From Corynebacterium propinquum DSM 44285 (lineage in GTDB: Bacteria > Actinomycetota > Actinomycetes > Mycobacteriales > Mycobacteriaceae): a DNA stretch of 64,000 nt. The stretch is from NCBI RefSeq assembly GCF_000375525.1, contig NZ_AQXC01000003.1, positions 157,778 through 221,777 of the forward strand, written 5' to 3'. Of this stretch, positions 25,337 through 34,151 are shown one piece after another. Numbering within the stretch: the stretch's first letter is position 1; every line of letters begins with the position of its first letter. The position numbers and the translations under genes are program-made. A model generated the notes under the pieces. It was not told the origin of the DNA, ran no database searches, and saw only the letters and a list, made by a program, of their open reading frames with translations.

Positions 25337-27538
25337 TTAGGAAGAGAACAGCACGCGCGGCAACGAGAACAACCAGTTGAAGAACTTGGCGATCTTCTCA
25401 AAGCCGTTCGAGAACAGGCCAGAGATGCGCTCCCAGATGGACTGCGACTTCTTACCGTCTTTGTCCTTCGTGGAATCGGCTGGCTTTTCTTTCTGCTCAG
25501 GCTCGGTGGTCGATTCTGCAGCGGAGTCGTCAGCTGGCTTTTCTTCTGTGGCCTGCTCGTCTGCTGGCTTGGCTTCCGCAGAAGGCTTACCGGACTCAGC
25601 TGGCTTTTTATCCTCAGAACCAGGCTGTCCGTCAGCTTCACTTTCCGGCTTTTCTGGCTCTGCAGGTGCCGGCGGCTCTACCTGGTCAGTGTGGTCGCCG
25701 ACCTGTGGATCAGTGGAATCCAGACGCAAAATCGCAGCGTGCTCCAAATAGGTCTCGTTATTCGTTTCAATAGAATATGCGAATAACTTATCTTTCCACG
25801 GCAACAGGTTGCGATGCTTTTTCGCGGTATCTTTTTGGTTCGGCAGTGAGATATTCTCAATGATTTCCCGGGTTTCTGGATTAACCCAGCTCAACTGCGA
25901 GGTTGCCTCATTAGTAACCAGCGCTTTGTCACCCACGAACGCAACCTCAGACACTTTCTTCAGGTCACCAACCACACCACGCTCAGACTGCGGTTTCAGT
26001 ACGCCATCTTCATACCGGAAGAACTGCATTCCAGAATTATGGTGGTCTTGACTATAAAATGCCACGTTATTGCCATCTGTCGCCATCTCGGTGGCGTAAT
26101 TCGCACCATTTCTCGGCGTTCCTAGCTCGGTACCGCCGTCGACAAGCTTCGCCGTACCGTCTGGGTGAATCAATAGCGGCGGCACACGATAGCTTCCACT
26201 TTCCAAATTGACTGCACTGGCAGGCAAATAGAGTATATTGCCATCCGGCATCACACTCATCTGGGTAGGAAGTGCAATATTCCCGATTTCACCATAAAGA
26301 TCCCGGTTGTAGCCCTTACCGTAAAGGAAAAGTTCTTCATCATGTGCCTTTACGACGTCCTGCGGCGCAGTTAGTGTCGCAGTCGTTTTTTCACCAGAAG
26401 CCGTGACCCACGTCAGCGTCGAGTCATTATCGTTGGTGCCGCGGGCAATGATTCCAACTCGATCATTGGCAGCATCGTACGCAATTCCGGCAGGCTCGAT
26501 ACCAATGCCTTCAGTAACGACCACTGGATCAGACCAGCCCTCTGCAGACGCGGTTGCAGCCTTCAGGGTCTGCCCTTCAACCCAGTAAATCCGATTTCCA
26601 GCCCCCTTGGTATAAAGCTGAGATTCATTAAATGAAAGCGGCCGTTGCAATTCCCCCAACGACTGCATCGTTGCAGGGTCAATGAGCTCCAGCACTGACT
26701 GGTCGGCACCTTTCCGCGTCGCAAGCACCACATAATCTTGCAGCCCAATCATGGTGTCTTCGTTAGCTTCTTGTGCAGAAACAAATTTGCCACCAATGGT
26801 CAATGGTGCCGTGTCGTTACCCGGACGTTCGCCCTTGCCCTCATATTCGAAGCTCAGCGGAGCCAGCGGGCCACCCAAATCGTAGAAATTAGAGAAGGTT
26901 CGCACGCCGTCTTCGGTCAGCGAGGTGTTGATTCCGCTCCAGGAGACCTTGCCATCTTTTTCTTCGAACTTGGCGGTCTTGGTCCAAGCATTCGCGATCT
27001 TAGCGTCTTCTTTTTCGAAGATTTCACCGCTTGGGTACTGCTTGGAGCGCACATCAGCTTCCACATACGAGCCTTCAGGGCTCAGCACGACGGTGGGATC
27101 TTTGATGGTCAACTCCAGTGCGCAGTTACCGCGCTCTGCTGGCTTGCCCTCACAGTACTTGAAATACTCGATGCTGCCTTCAAATTCTGCGCGAGTGATC
27201 TTCGTTGCGTCGTCGAAACCAGCATTTTTCAAGTTGAACTTGTAGTACTGCTCAACGGTGTCGCTTTGCGACGATGGCGTGGTGGTTCCGTTGGAGTAGA
27301 TCTTGCTGGCACCGCCGGTGACGTTGGTTGCTCCCAAGGAATAGCGCAGGAACGAATCACGCAATGCCCAGTTCAAGCTACCTTTTCCACTCTCGGCAGC
27401 GACACTGTGGGCTTGTTCGGCACCAACGGGTGCTTGTTCCGTTTGCGCTCCAGCGATTGGCGAAAACGCAGGGACTAAACTGAACAGTCCCAACGCGATA
27501 CCCACCGAGCTGATCCGGCGGGATTTTTTAGCTGACAC
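25337..27538 (-). CDS. HtaA-domain protein fused to a predicted beta-propeller
   Basis: 733 residues. The GTG at 27538 is chosen because GAGGAG stands before it and a signal peptide follows (GIALGLFSLVPAF...AGAQ); the longer reading from 27673 adds non-signal sequence. An HtaA/CR domain (about 50-240) begins SLNWALRDSFLRYSLG. Residues about 255-600 show repeated blades with patterns such as NRIYWVEG, NDRVGIIARG, DGNILYLP and DGNNVAFYSQ, suggesting a beta-propeller. A Pro/Glu/Lys/Ala-rich spacer (about 605-690) and a hydrophobic end (FFNWLFSLPRVLF) complete it. Predicted surface heme or hemoprotein binder. The fold of the middle part is inferred from pattern only. Confidence 0.7.
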   Translation of the reverse strand: MSAKKSRRISSVGIALGLFSLVPAFSPIAGAQTEQAPVGAEQAHSVAAESGKGSLNWALRDSFLRYSLGATNVTGGASKIYSNGTTTPSSQSDTVEQYYKFNLKNAGFDDATKITRAEFEGSIEYFKYCEGKPAERGNCALELTIKDPTVVLSPEGSYVEADVRSKQYPSGEIFEKEDAKIANAWTKTAKFEEKDGKVSWSGINTSLTEDGVRTFSNFYDLGGPLAPLSFEYEGKGERPGNDTAPLTIGGKFVSAQEANEDTMIGLQDYVVLATRKGADQSVLELIDPATMQSLGELQRPLSFNESQLYTKGAGNRIYWVEGQTLKAATASAEGWSDPVVVTEGIGIEPAGIAYDAANDRVGIIARGTNDNDSTLTWVTASGEKTTATLTAPQDVVKAHDEELFLYGKGYNRDLYGEIGNIALPTQMSVMPDGNILYLPASAVNLESGSYRVPPLLIHPDGTAKLVDGGTELGTPRNGANYATEMATDGNNVAFYSQDHHNSGMQFFRYEDGVLKPQSERGVVGDLKKVSEVAFVGDKALVTNEATSQLSWVNPETREIIENISLPNQKDTAKKHRNLLPWKDKLFAYSIETNNETYLEHAAILRLDSTDPQVGDHTDQVEPPAPAEPEKPESEADGQPGSEDKKPAESGKPSAEAKPADEQATEEKPADDSAAESTTEPEQKEKPADSTKDKDGKKSQSIWERISGLFSNGFEKIAKFFNWLFSLPRVLFSS

Positions 27539-27733
27539 AATCGTCTCCTCGAAATGCAATAGTGCGAACTTACATAACCGAAGAAAGGTTAACCTACAGC
27601 TTAAAAATAAGTAAGGATTAGCTATATTGAATACCCCCGATATGCCCCCTAAGTTGGGGCCATACGGGGACATTTCCGCTGTTCGGAGTGAAAGATGCAG
27701 CGTTGTGAAAACGAATTCTATTTCCAGGGAATT

Positions 27734-28738
27734 TTAAAAATCCCAGTCATCATCTTCAGTTTCCTCGGCCTTGCCGATGACATACGAAGACCCAGAACCA
27801 GAAAAGAAGTCATGGTTTTCATCCGACCCTGGTGTTAGCGCAGCCAAAATCTCCGGCTTCACGGTAGATTCTTCCTCACTGAACCGCTGTGGCAGCCCGA
27901 GATTCATCAGCGCCTTATTCGCGTTGTAGCAAATAAACTTCACGACGTCGTCGTAAAGCGCCAACGGGCGGTACAGTTCCTCGGAATAGGCCAGCTCCAG
28001 CTCGTAGAGTTCGTCGAGAAGCTCATAGACAAACTCTGTCACCTGCGCTTGCGTTGCTGCGTCGTAGGTTTCCAGGCCCCGCTGGAATTTATAGCCCGAA
28101 TAATAGCCATGCACCGCCTTATCGCGCAGAATGAGCCGAACCATGTCCGCGGTATTCGTCAGCCTGCCACGAGAGGCGAAAAACAGCGGCAGATAGAACC
28201 CGGCATACAACGAAAACGACGACAACAGGGTGGCAGCCGCCTTGCGTTTGAGCGTGTTATCGCCATAGTAGTGCTTGAGCACTGCTTTCGACCGAGCCTG
28301 CAACACGTCGTTGTCCACGGCCCACTTATACGCCGCGTCAATTTCTGCAGTATTCGAAAGCGTGGAAAACACAGAAGAATAGGACTTCGCGTGCACCGCC
28401 TGCATGAACGCAATATTCGTATACACAGCCTCTTCGTGTTCGGTGCGCGCATCCTGAATCTGGCTGACCTCGCCAACCGAAGCCTGCACGGTATCCAGCA
28501 TGGTCAAACCAGTAAATACCTTCATCGTCAGTTCGCGCTCCAGCTCGCTGAGATTGCGCCAATCAGAATGATCATTGGACAGCGGCACCTTTTCTGGCAG
28601 CCAAAAATTGGAGGTCAGACGGTTCCAGACTTCCAAGTCCTTCTCGTCTTGGGTCCGGTTCCAGTTCACCGGCCGTAGGCGCACCGTGGGGTCATCGCGA
28701 AACGCCGTTGGGGTGGCGGAATAGTCATAGATGGTCAT
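27734..28738 (-). CDS. nrdF: Ribonucleotide reductase small subunit NrdF, metal-ligand-deficient QSK variant (class Ie-like)
   Basis: 334 residues, normal R2b length, ending in the R1-docking tail DDDWDF. In ordinary NrdF four carboxylates and two His hold the metals. Here Asp82 (LTMLDT), His116 and His210 remain, but the three Glu positions are Gln113 (FMQAVHAKSY), Ser173 (LLSSFSLYAG) and Lys207 (RDKAVHGYY). The radical Tyr is kept (Tyr120). Exactly this Gln-Ser-Lys set defines the actinobacterial group of metal-free class Ie proteins, in which the Tyr is oxidised to a DOPA radical with NrdI. It follows nrdI by three bases; no nrdE is adjacent, so the R1 partner must come from elsewhere. Confidence 0.92.
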   Translation of the reverse strand: MTIYDYSATPTAFRDDPTVRLRPVNWNRTQDEKDLEVWNRLTSNFWLPEKVPLSNDHSDWRNLSELERELTMKVFTGLTMLDTVQASVGEVSQIQDARTEHEEAVYTNIAFMQAVHAKSYSSVFSTLSNTAEIDAAYKWAVDNDVLQARSKAVLKHYYGDNTLKRKAAATLLSSFSLYAGFYLPLFFASRGRLTNTADMVRLILRDKAVHGYYSGYKFQRGLETYDAATQAQVTEFVYELLDELYELELAYSEELYRPLALYDDVVKFICYNANKALMNLGLPQRFSEEESTVKPEILAALTPGSDENHDFFSGSGSSYVIGKAEETEDDDWDF

Positions 28739-28741
28739 TAA

Positions 28742-29200
28742 CTACTGTTCCTTCCAGAATTTATCCAGGCCTTCGCGCACGACTACAGCGTCGCGGTCTG
28801 TGCCCAACAGCTCATAGTGGTAGAGCTCGGGGACCTGGCATTTAGATGAAATGATTGCTCCGGCAATGCAAAAATCAGAGCCGAAATTGGTGTTTCCCGA
28901 CGTGATGACACCGCGGATGAGGCCACGGTTGGTTTCGTCGTTAAGAAACGCAATAACCTGCTTGGGTACGGCGCGACGACGATCGCCGCCGCCGTAGGTC
29001 GGGGTGACCAGGATATATGGACGCGAAACCCGAATCATGCCCTCTTTTCGTGGGTGCACGGGGATGCGTACTGCAGGACGGCCTAGTTTTTGGATGAACC
29101 GGTGCGTGTTTTCAGAAACACTGGAGAAATACACCAGGTCTGGCGATTCCTCCGGGGCAAGTTCGGCGAAAGTGAGGGGTACTTTCGCTGTGGAAGCCAC
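28742..29200 (-). CDS. nrdI: NrdI flavodoxin-like activator
   Basis: 152 residues with the NrdI signatures [25 protein letters not shown] and [12 protein letters not shown]. NrdI is an FMN protein that makes superoxide to activate NrdF; in class Ie it is required to convert the radical tyrosine to DOPA. GTG start at 29200 behind a strong GAGGAGG. It is directly upstream of the QSK nrdF and probably cotranscribed with it. nrdH and nrdE, usual neighbours, are absent here. Confidence 0.93.
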   Translation of the reverse strand: MASTAKVPLTFAELAPEESPDLVYFSSVSENTHRFIQKLGRPAVRIPVHPRKEGMIRVSRPYILVTPTYGGGDRRRAVPKQVIAFLNDETNRGLIRGVITSGNTNFGSDFCIAGAIISSKCQVPELYHYELLGTDRDAVVVREGLDKFWKEQ

Positions 29201-29345
29201 GAGAAAACCTCCTCGAGATAGACATATAAGGATTTACTTACTAGGCTTTTAGTTTACGAAAGAAGTATGACAGACGACGCTTGCATGCCACAAAAGCCCA
29301 GGTTTGCCTACCCTGAAGATTTGGCAGCCACGGTGAGGTAGAAGA

Positions 29346-29453
29346 CAAAAAAAGAAACAACCGCCGACTCTCGCCGACGGTTGTTCCTATTCCCATGACT
29401 GATTATTTTAGATGGTTGAGCCGGAGCCTGCCCCTCCATCACCCCTTGAGGTA
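29346..29453 (-). ncRNA. Candidate small RNA with own promoter and terminator
   Basis: On the minus strand a promoter TTGACA (29483-29488), 17-bp spacer, TAAAGT (29460-29465) is followed about 100 bases later by a hairpin built from AACAACCGTCGGCG and CGGCGGTTGTT (about 29357-29384) and a run of seven T. The unit is self-contained and points toward nrdI. It could instead be a leader/attenuator of nrdI, or encode a short peptide from ATG near 29438; the compact promoter-terminator spacing favours RNA. Confidence 0.5.
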
Positions 29454-29459
29454 ATCCTT

Positions 29460-29488
29460 ACTTTAAGCTCATAACTTAGGGTTGTCAA
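29460..29488 (-). promoter_or_regulatory. Promoter of the candidate small RNA
   Basis: Perfect -35 hexamer TTGACA and -10-like TAAAGT with 17-bp spacing, reading toward the hairpin at 29357-29384. Confidence 0.55.
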
Positions 29489-29658
29489 CCCCTAGTACTA
29501 AAACTTTCGTACTTTTTATTCAGCGGCAGACTACGCAAGGTAGATTTGGCACGTTTTCCCAGGCCAGAGCCATGACAAATAACAGCTGCCTATTTTCCCG
29601 CACTCCGCACTGCGCCCGGCACCTCAGCCCCCCAAGCCTCACCGCGTCTGAATCTACA

Positions 29659-30864
29659 ATGGAGCCATCTGCAATCCCCGGAAGATGGATATTCGATATG
29701 GCACACGCGGAACGCAACACGGAATCCTTCACCGAATCCGTCAGCAACTCACTCACCCGCCTGAAAAACTCGCTGCGCAGGCACCTTAGCCAACAGTGGA
29801 CGGAACTGACCTCCCCGTCGTTCAGCGTGCCCACCTCGAAACTGCCCGAACCACTAGCGCATCACGCCACGGAAGTCAGCGCCAGCAAGATCCCGGAAAG
29901 CGTCGTCACGGAGATCGCGGAATCACTCAACCTGCGCGGTAAACACGCCGACCACGATGCCACCGACCACAAATCGGATGACGCCGCACAGCATGCAGAA
30001 GAATCCGATTACAACTTCGATGCCTCCCGCCACCTGCCACTGGGTGCGCGCTTCAAACCACGCGGCGTTTTCGAAGACGATTGGTCCGACCGCCCCACCA
30101 CAAACAAACCCTGGCCGGTGATCCTGATCCACGGCACCGTCGACACGAAAGGCGTGTGGCAAGAACTCGGCACCGAACTGCGTGCCGACGGCTGGTGTGT
30201 GTTCGCCCCGGACTACGGAAAGCGCGGCACCGCCGCCATGGAAGAATCCGCGGTGCAGCTCGGGGCCTATATCGAAGCCGTACGCACAATCACCGGCGCG
30301 GAACAAGTCATCCTCATCGGGCACTCCCAAGGCGGCCTGCTCGCCCGCTACTGGATGCGCACCAGCGGCCACGCGCACTACGTCAAACATCTCGTGAGTC
30401 TCGGCGCACCAAACCACGGCACCACCATGGGCGGAATCTTGAGCCCGCTGGTGTCCAACAATCTGACAGAAAACATCATGCGCTCACTGATTCAGCACTG
30501 GTTCGGGCCAGTTGGGTTTCAGCAGATCACCGGATCGGAAATCTTTGCGGTCTTCAACGACGGCGGCGGCGATCGCAAAGGCGGCAGAAGCACACACGGA
30601 AGCAGCGATGACAGCAGCGGCGAGCTAGAAGAGGGCGTCGACTACACCTGCATCGCCAGCCGGCAAGACACCGTCGTCCAGCCACCTGAAACCTGCTTCC
30701 TCAACGGTCCGGCACACCAAGTTCGCAACGTGTGGGTGCAAGACATCATCCCGCGCGCCAATGTGCAGCACCAGGACCTGCCCACGAACAAACACGTGCG
30801 GGCAATCATCCGCACCGGGCTGAAAAAGGGCGCCAGCGAGGCAACCCGAAAGCGCAGAACTTAA
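29659..30864 (+). CDS. Alpha/beta-hydrolase lipase/esterase
   Basis: 401 residues (or 388 from the ATG at 29698). The catalytic half holds VILIHGTVD (oxyanion strand, about residue 155), the nucleophile elbow LIGHSQGG and SLGAPNHGT, typical of triacylglycerol lipase/EstA-like enzymes. The N-terminal 140 residues are charged and of no known fold; no clear signal peptide is seen, so cytoplasmic action is possible. The start is uncertain: a still longer GTG reading (29482) would overlap the candidate small-RNA promoter and is rejected. It converges with the sirtuin gene with ten bases between. Confidence 0.72.
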   Translation: MEPSAIPGRWIFDMAHAERNTESFTESVSNSLTRLKNSLRRHLSQQWTELTSPSFSVPTSKLPEPLAHHATEVSASKIPESVVTEIAESLNLRGKHADHDATDHKSDDAAQHAEESDYNFDASRHLPLGARFKPRGVFEDDWSDRPTTNKPWPVILIHGTVDTKGVWQELGTELRADGWCVFAPDYGKRGTAAMEESAVQLGAYIEAVRTITGAEQVILIGHSQGGLLARYWMRTSGHAHYVKHLVSLGAPNHGTTMGGILSPLVSNNLTENIMRSLIQHWFGPVGFQQITGSEIFAVFNDGGGDRKGGRSTHGSSDDSSGELEEGVDYTCIASRQDTVVQPPETCFLNGPAHQVRNVWVQDIIPRANVQHQDLPTNKHVRAIIRTGLKKGASEATRKRRT

Positions 30865-30874
30865 AACACCGAAC

Positions 30875-31840
30875 CTAAAGCGCAAGAGCATCCAATAAAT
30901 CATCAAACGCCGGGCCCACCTGCGTGCGCCACAAAACATTCACGCGCGCATCAGCCCGGCCCGGCCCACCGTTGATCACCGCCACCGGCCGCCCCGATGC
31001 CAGCATGTCCAACACAAACCGGTACCCGCTCATCACCGCCAACGACGAGCCCACCACCAGCAACGACGCCGATTCCGCCGCCATCGCCCGCGCCTGCTGC
31101 TTGCGCGACTCCGGAACGGCCTCACCGAAATACACCACGTCCGGTTTCAGACGCACCGAACCGCAACGCAGGCAACCCACCATCTGAAACTGCCGCACCG
31201 CAGACTGCGGCAGATCAACGTCACCATCGGGGTTTACCTGCTTAACCTGCGATAACAACGCCTCCAAATACCCCGGGTTTGCCGTTTCCAAGCGCTCATC
31301 CAACCCGTCGCGGTGCTCGCTATAACCGCAATCCAAACACGACACCGTATCCAAATTCCCGTGCAACGCCACCACATTGCTTTGGCCTGCTTCCGCGTGC
31401 AGCCCGTCGACGTTTTGCGTCAGCACGCCACGGACAAACCCGGCGCGTTCCAGTTCCACCAGCGCGTAATGCGTGCGGTTGGGTACGGCCCGGTCCAGCT
31501 GCCGCCAACCAATGAAGCTGCGCGCCCAATACCTGTGCGACGCCGCCGGATCGTGGCAAAACTCCTGGTAAGTCATCGGCCGGTGCGTGTTCATCTTGCC
31601 TTTGGGCCCGCGATAATCCGGGATCCCAGAATCAGTAGACACCCCTGCCCCGGTCAACACCATGGCTGGGCCGAGGTGTAGTTGGTCGACGATCTTGTCG
31701 ACGACGTCCGGGTAGGGGTGTGGGGTGCCGGTTTCTTCCACCACCCGCTCCATCGAGCGAACCGCGCCACGATGGGCGCGGTTGATGGCTTCGGAAACAA
31801 AGGCTGGTTGCGGGCGGAAATCCTGCGGTAGTGAACTCAC
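30875..31840 (-). CDS. Sir2-family NAD-dependent protein deacylase
   Basis: 321 residues. Rossmann motif LTGAGVSTDSGIPDYRG, catalytic core TQNVDGLH and ALHG, zinc cysteines in CLDCG and CLRCG, and the NAD-binding GSSLAV segment are all present. Removes acyl groups from lysines using NAD, releasing nicotinamide. The DYRG form of the substrate loop and the long N terminus place it among actinobacterial class II-like sirtuins. Single gene, convergent with the lipase. Confidence 0.9.
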   Translation of the reverse strand: MSSLPQDFRPQPAFVSEAINRAHRGAVRSMERVVEETGTPHPYPDVVDKIVDQLHLGPAMVLTGAGVSTDSGIPDYRGPKGKMNTHRPMTYQEFCHDPAASHRYWARSFIGWRQLDRAVPNRTHYALVELERAGFVRGVLTQNVDGLHAEAGQSNVVALHGNLDTVSCLDCGYSEHRDGLDERLETANPGYLEALLSQVKQVNPDGDVDLPQSAVRQFQMVGCLRCGSVRLKPDVVYFGEAVPESRKQQARAMAAESASLLVVGSSLAVMSGYRFVLDMLASGRPVAVINGGPGRADARVNVLWRTQVGPAFDDLLDALAL

Positions 31841-31933
31841 GCCCGCCAGTCTAAAGGCTGTAGCGCTCGCACATAATTAGCGACTAATTTATCTACGGCT
31901 GAGATCAGCCGCCGCTAGCGTGCACCCAAGCCG

Positions 31934-32239
31934 CTACCCTGCACCTAGTTTGCGGCGCAGTTGAGCTTCGAAGATCCACTCGGAATCGACCAGCCCGTGC
32001 CGGGAGCATTCGGCGTGCCAACCATCGGGACGAATCTGGACTTTCATCCGCCGCCCGCACAGCTGGCAAAAACGGGGAGCATCGTAGCCGGCTTGCTGTG
32101 AGGGGCTCAGCCGGATTTCTTCGCCGCTGGCAATCTCCGTGCCGGTATTCGGGTGGAAGATCGGCTCATCCTCGCCGCACATCGCCACCGCGAGCGGCGA
32201 GTTTTTCGTGTGCAGCGCGGGGTCTTTTGCTCGTGCCAT
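31934..32239 (-). CDS. bsaP: Biotin synthase auxiliary protein (BsaP-like)
   Basis: 101 residues encoded seven bases behind bioB. Four potential metal ligands stand out: Cys58-x2-Cys61 (FCQLCGRR), Cys78 and His81 (ECSRHG). Short Cys-containing proteins immediately downstream of bioB in mycobacteria (BsaP) were recently reported to be required for biotin synthase turnover, probably through the iron-sulfur clusters. Position, size and cysteines fit; the functional transfer is inference. Confidence 0.75.
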   Translation of the reverse strand: MARAKDPALHTKNSPLAVAMCGEDEPIFHPNTGTEIASGEEIRLSPSQQAGYDAPRFCQLCGRRMKVQIRPDGWHAECSRHGLVDSEWIFEAQLRRKLGAG

Positions 32240-32246
32240 TGCTGTA

Positions 32247-33227
32247 CTACAGGGCCTTGATCGGCAGGTCGATGCGGTTCAAGGTTTCCAGGTCGGTTTC
32301 GATGCGCTCACCGAGCGTCGTCAAGTAGTTACCGGCGATGATCGCGTTGATGCCGCCGAGCAGACCCTTCTCGAAGCCCTCGGTGCCCAGCGAAAGCTCA
32401 CGGCCACCGGCGAAGCGGATGACGGTGCGTGGCATGGCCAGGCGGAACATGGCGACGGCGCGCAGGGCTTCGCCGAGTGGAACCAGTGGGTAATCCGCAA
32501 ACGGGGTGCCTGGGCGTGGGTCCAGGAAGTTCATGGGAACTTCGCGGGGCTCGATTTCAGCCAGCTGAGCAGCGAACTCGGCGCGCTGTTCCAGACTTTC
32601 GCCCATGCCGATGATGCCGCCGGAGCAGACCTCCAGGCCAGCATCGCGCACGTTTTGCAGAGTCTCGCGGCGCTCCTCCCAGGTGTGGGTGGTCACGACG
32701 TTCGGGAAGTGCGAACGCGCGGTTTCCAGGTTGTGGTTATACCGAGTCGCACCCGCGGCCTTGAAGCGTTCCACCTGCTCACGGGTGACGGTGCCCAGCG
32801 AACAAGAGATTTCGATATCGACTTCTTCTTTAATGCGTGGGATGGCGCGTTCTACTTGGCGCACCAGGTTCTCATCCGGGCCTTTCACGGCGGCGACGAT
32901 GCAGAATTCCGTGGCGCCCACCTTTTGGTTGCGCTTGGCGGCTTCAATGAGTTCATTAATATTCAGCAACACCGCACGCACGGGCGATTCAAACAGGCCA
33001 GACTGCGAACAGAAGTGGCAATCTTCTGGACAGCCGCCGGTTTTCAGCGAGATAATACCTTCGACTTCGACGTCGGGGCCGCACCATTTCAGGCGGGTTT
33101 GGTGGGCGATGTCGGCGATTTCCTTCAGAGTCTCATCATCAACCTGCAGAACCTGCAGTAGCTCGTCTTGGCTCAGGCCGACGCCTTGCTCCAGTGCTTT
33201 CTCCCGGGCGATATCAACAATGCTCAT
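32247..33227 (-). CDS. bioB: Biotin synthase
   Basis: 326-residue radical SAM enzyme inserting sulfur into dethiobiotin. The radical-SAM cluster motif is Cys66-x3-Cys70-x2-Cys73 ([12 protein letters not shown]), followed by YNHNLETA and the conserved GGREL-type end ([11 protein letters not shown]). Cotranscribed with the BsaP-like gene downstream. A BioQ-like operator sits 24 bp upstream, predicting biotin-dependent repression. Confidence 0.95.
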   Translation of the reverse strand: MSIVDIAREKALEQGVGLSQDELLQVLQVDDETLKEIADIAHQTRLKWCGPDVEVEGIISLKTGGCPEDCHFCSQSGLFESPVRAVLLNINELIEAAKRNQKVGATEFCIVAAVKGPDENLVRQVERAIPRIKEEVDIEISCSLGTVTREQVERFKAAGATRYNHNLETARSHFPNVVTTHTWEERRETLQNVRDAGLEVCSGGIIGMGESLEQRAEFAAQLAEIEPREVPMNFLDPRPGTPFADYPLVPLGEALRAVAMFRLAMPRTVIRFAGGRELSLGTEGFEKGLLGGINAIIAGNYLTTLGERIETDLETLNRIDLPIKAL

Positions 33228-33250
33228 GCCGTTATCCTAATCACAGCCCT

Positions 33251-33263
33251 TAAACACCGTTCA
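33251..33263. promoter_or_regulatory. Putative BioQ operator of bioB
   Basis: On the bioB strand the 13 bases read TGAAC-GGT-GTTTA, close to the corynebacterial BioQ box TGAAC-N3-GTTAC, 24 bp before the bioB start codon. Confidence 0.5.
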
Positions 33264-33347
33264 ATTAACACGCCCACTAGGCGTCGTAAAGCACCCCCAA
33301 TTGTGTCCTAGGACAACTCTGGCACATCTTACGTAAGCTAAATACTC

Positions 33348-34127
33348 ATGAAATTAAAGAACGTCATCAGCCCCGAAAACCGCACCACAAAACCACTTTC
33401 GTTACAAAAACGATTGGTCAAGCGCATGATGTCCAGCCCCGACAGCCTGCGTCGCATTCTCAACCTCTGGCCACCCCTCCGCGCCTCCGGAATCCGCATC
33501 GAAGAAATCACCGCCGACGCCTCCTACGCGAAGATCGTCTGGAACCGCACCTGGAAAAACGTCAACATGCACGGCGTTGCCTTCGGCGGCACCCTCTTTT
33601 CCATGGCCGACGTGATGGTCGGAACCCTGCTGCAACGTCGCATCGGCAACGGCTTCGAGGTCTGGACTCGCTCCGCATCCTTCCAATACCTCAAGCCGGG
33701 GCGCAACGGCGTGCGCATCGACGTCGAATTCCCCCAAGAATTAGTCGACTGGGTCTCCGAAACCATCGAGCAAGACGGCTACTGCAACCTGCCATTTAGC
33801 TGCATGCTGCAAAACCCCGACGGTGAGATCGCCGCCATTAGCCACCAAGAACTCCACGTGCGCCCGAAAGGCGGCGGCAAGCGCGCAGCAAAGCCGCAAC
33901 ACGCCGAAACCCCACGCGGCTACATCCTGGAGCACATGGCCACCGCCATCGCCTGGGCCGCCTTCCACGACACGCCAGAAACCTTGACGACGCTACTAAG
34001 CCGCATGCGCCGGATTCCCAGCCAGGAAGAACAGCTCACCCACGTCTGCGCCAAGGCGAAAGCCGAGGCCGGGTGGAACGCTGAGCAACTGCAGAAATTC
34101 GGCGTACCAAGCAAATACCTGGAATAG
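33348..34127 (+). CDS. DUF4442 / hotdog-fold thioesterase-like protein
   Basis: 259 residues. The first 170 form a DUF4442 hotdog-like domain (NMHGVAFGGTLFSMADVMVG is the PaaI-type helix region). A basic linker (GGGKRAAKP) leads to an extra helical C-terminal part of about 85 residues that I do not recognise. Likely an acyl-CoA or acyl-ACP thioesterase relative; substrate unknown. The 12-bp palindrome TGTCCTAGGACA lies 33 bp upstream (33304-33315) and may be an operator. Confidence 0.65.
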   Translation: MKLKNVISPENRTTKPLSLQKRLVKRMMSSPDSLRRILNLWPPLRASGIRIEEITADASYAKIVWNRTWKNVNMHGVAFGGTLFSMADVMVGTLLQRRIGNGFEVWTRSASFQYLKPGRNGVRIDVEFPQELVDWVSETIEQDGYCNLPFSCMLQNPDGEIAAISHQELHVRPKGGGKRAAKPQHAETPRGYILEHMATAIAWAAFHDTPETLTTLLSRMRRIPSQEEQLTHVCAKAKAEAGWNAEQLQKFGVPSKYLE

Positions 34128-34151
34128 CCCGCAACCACTACCCTGGCCCCT

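Noticed and set aside
27644..27660. Hairpin GCCCC-N7-GGGGC after nrdF as a terminator
   Set aside because: No T-run follows on the minus strand; it may be chance or part of the promoter region of the HtaA/propeller gene.
29221..29265. Possible DtxR box upstream of nrdI
   Set aside because: Aligned at the AGCCTA core, only about six of nineteen positions match, so iron control of nrdI through this site is not supported by sequence.
29482..29658. N-terminal extension of the lipase from GTG at 29482
   Set aside because: It overlaps the strong antisense promoter, lacks a ribosome site and shows no family-like sequence.
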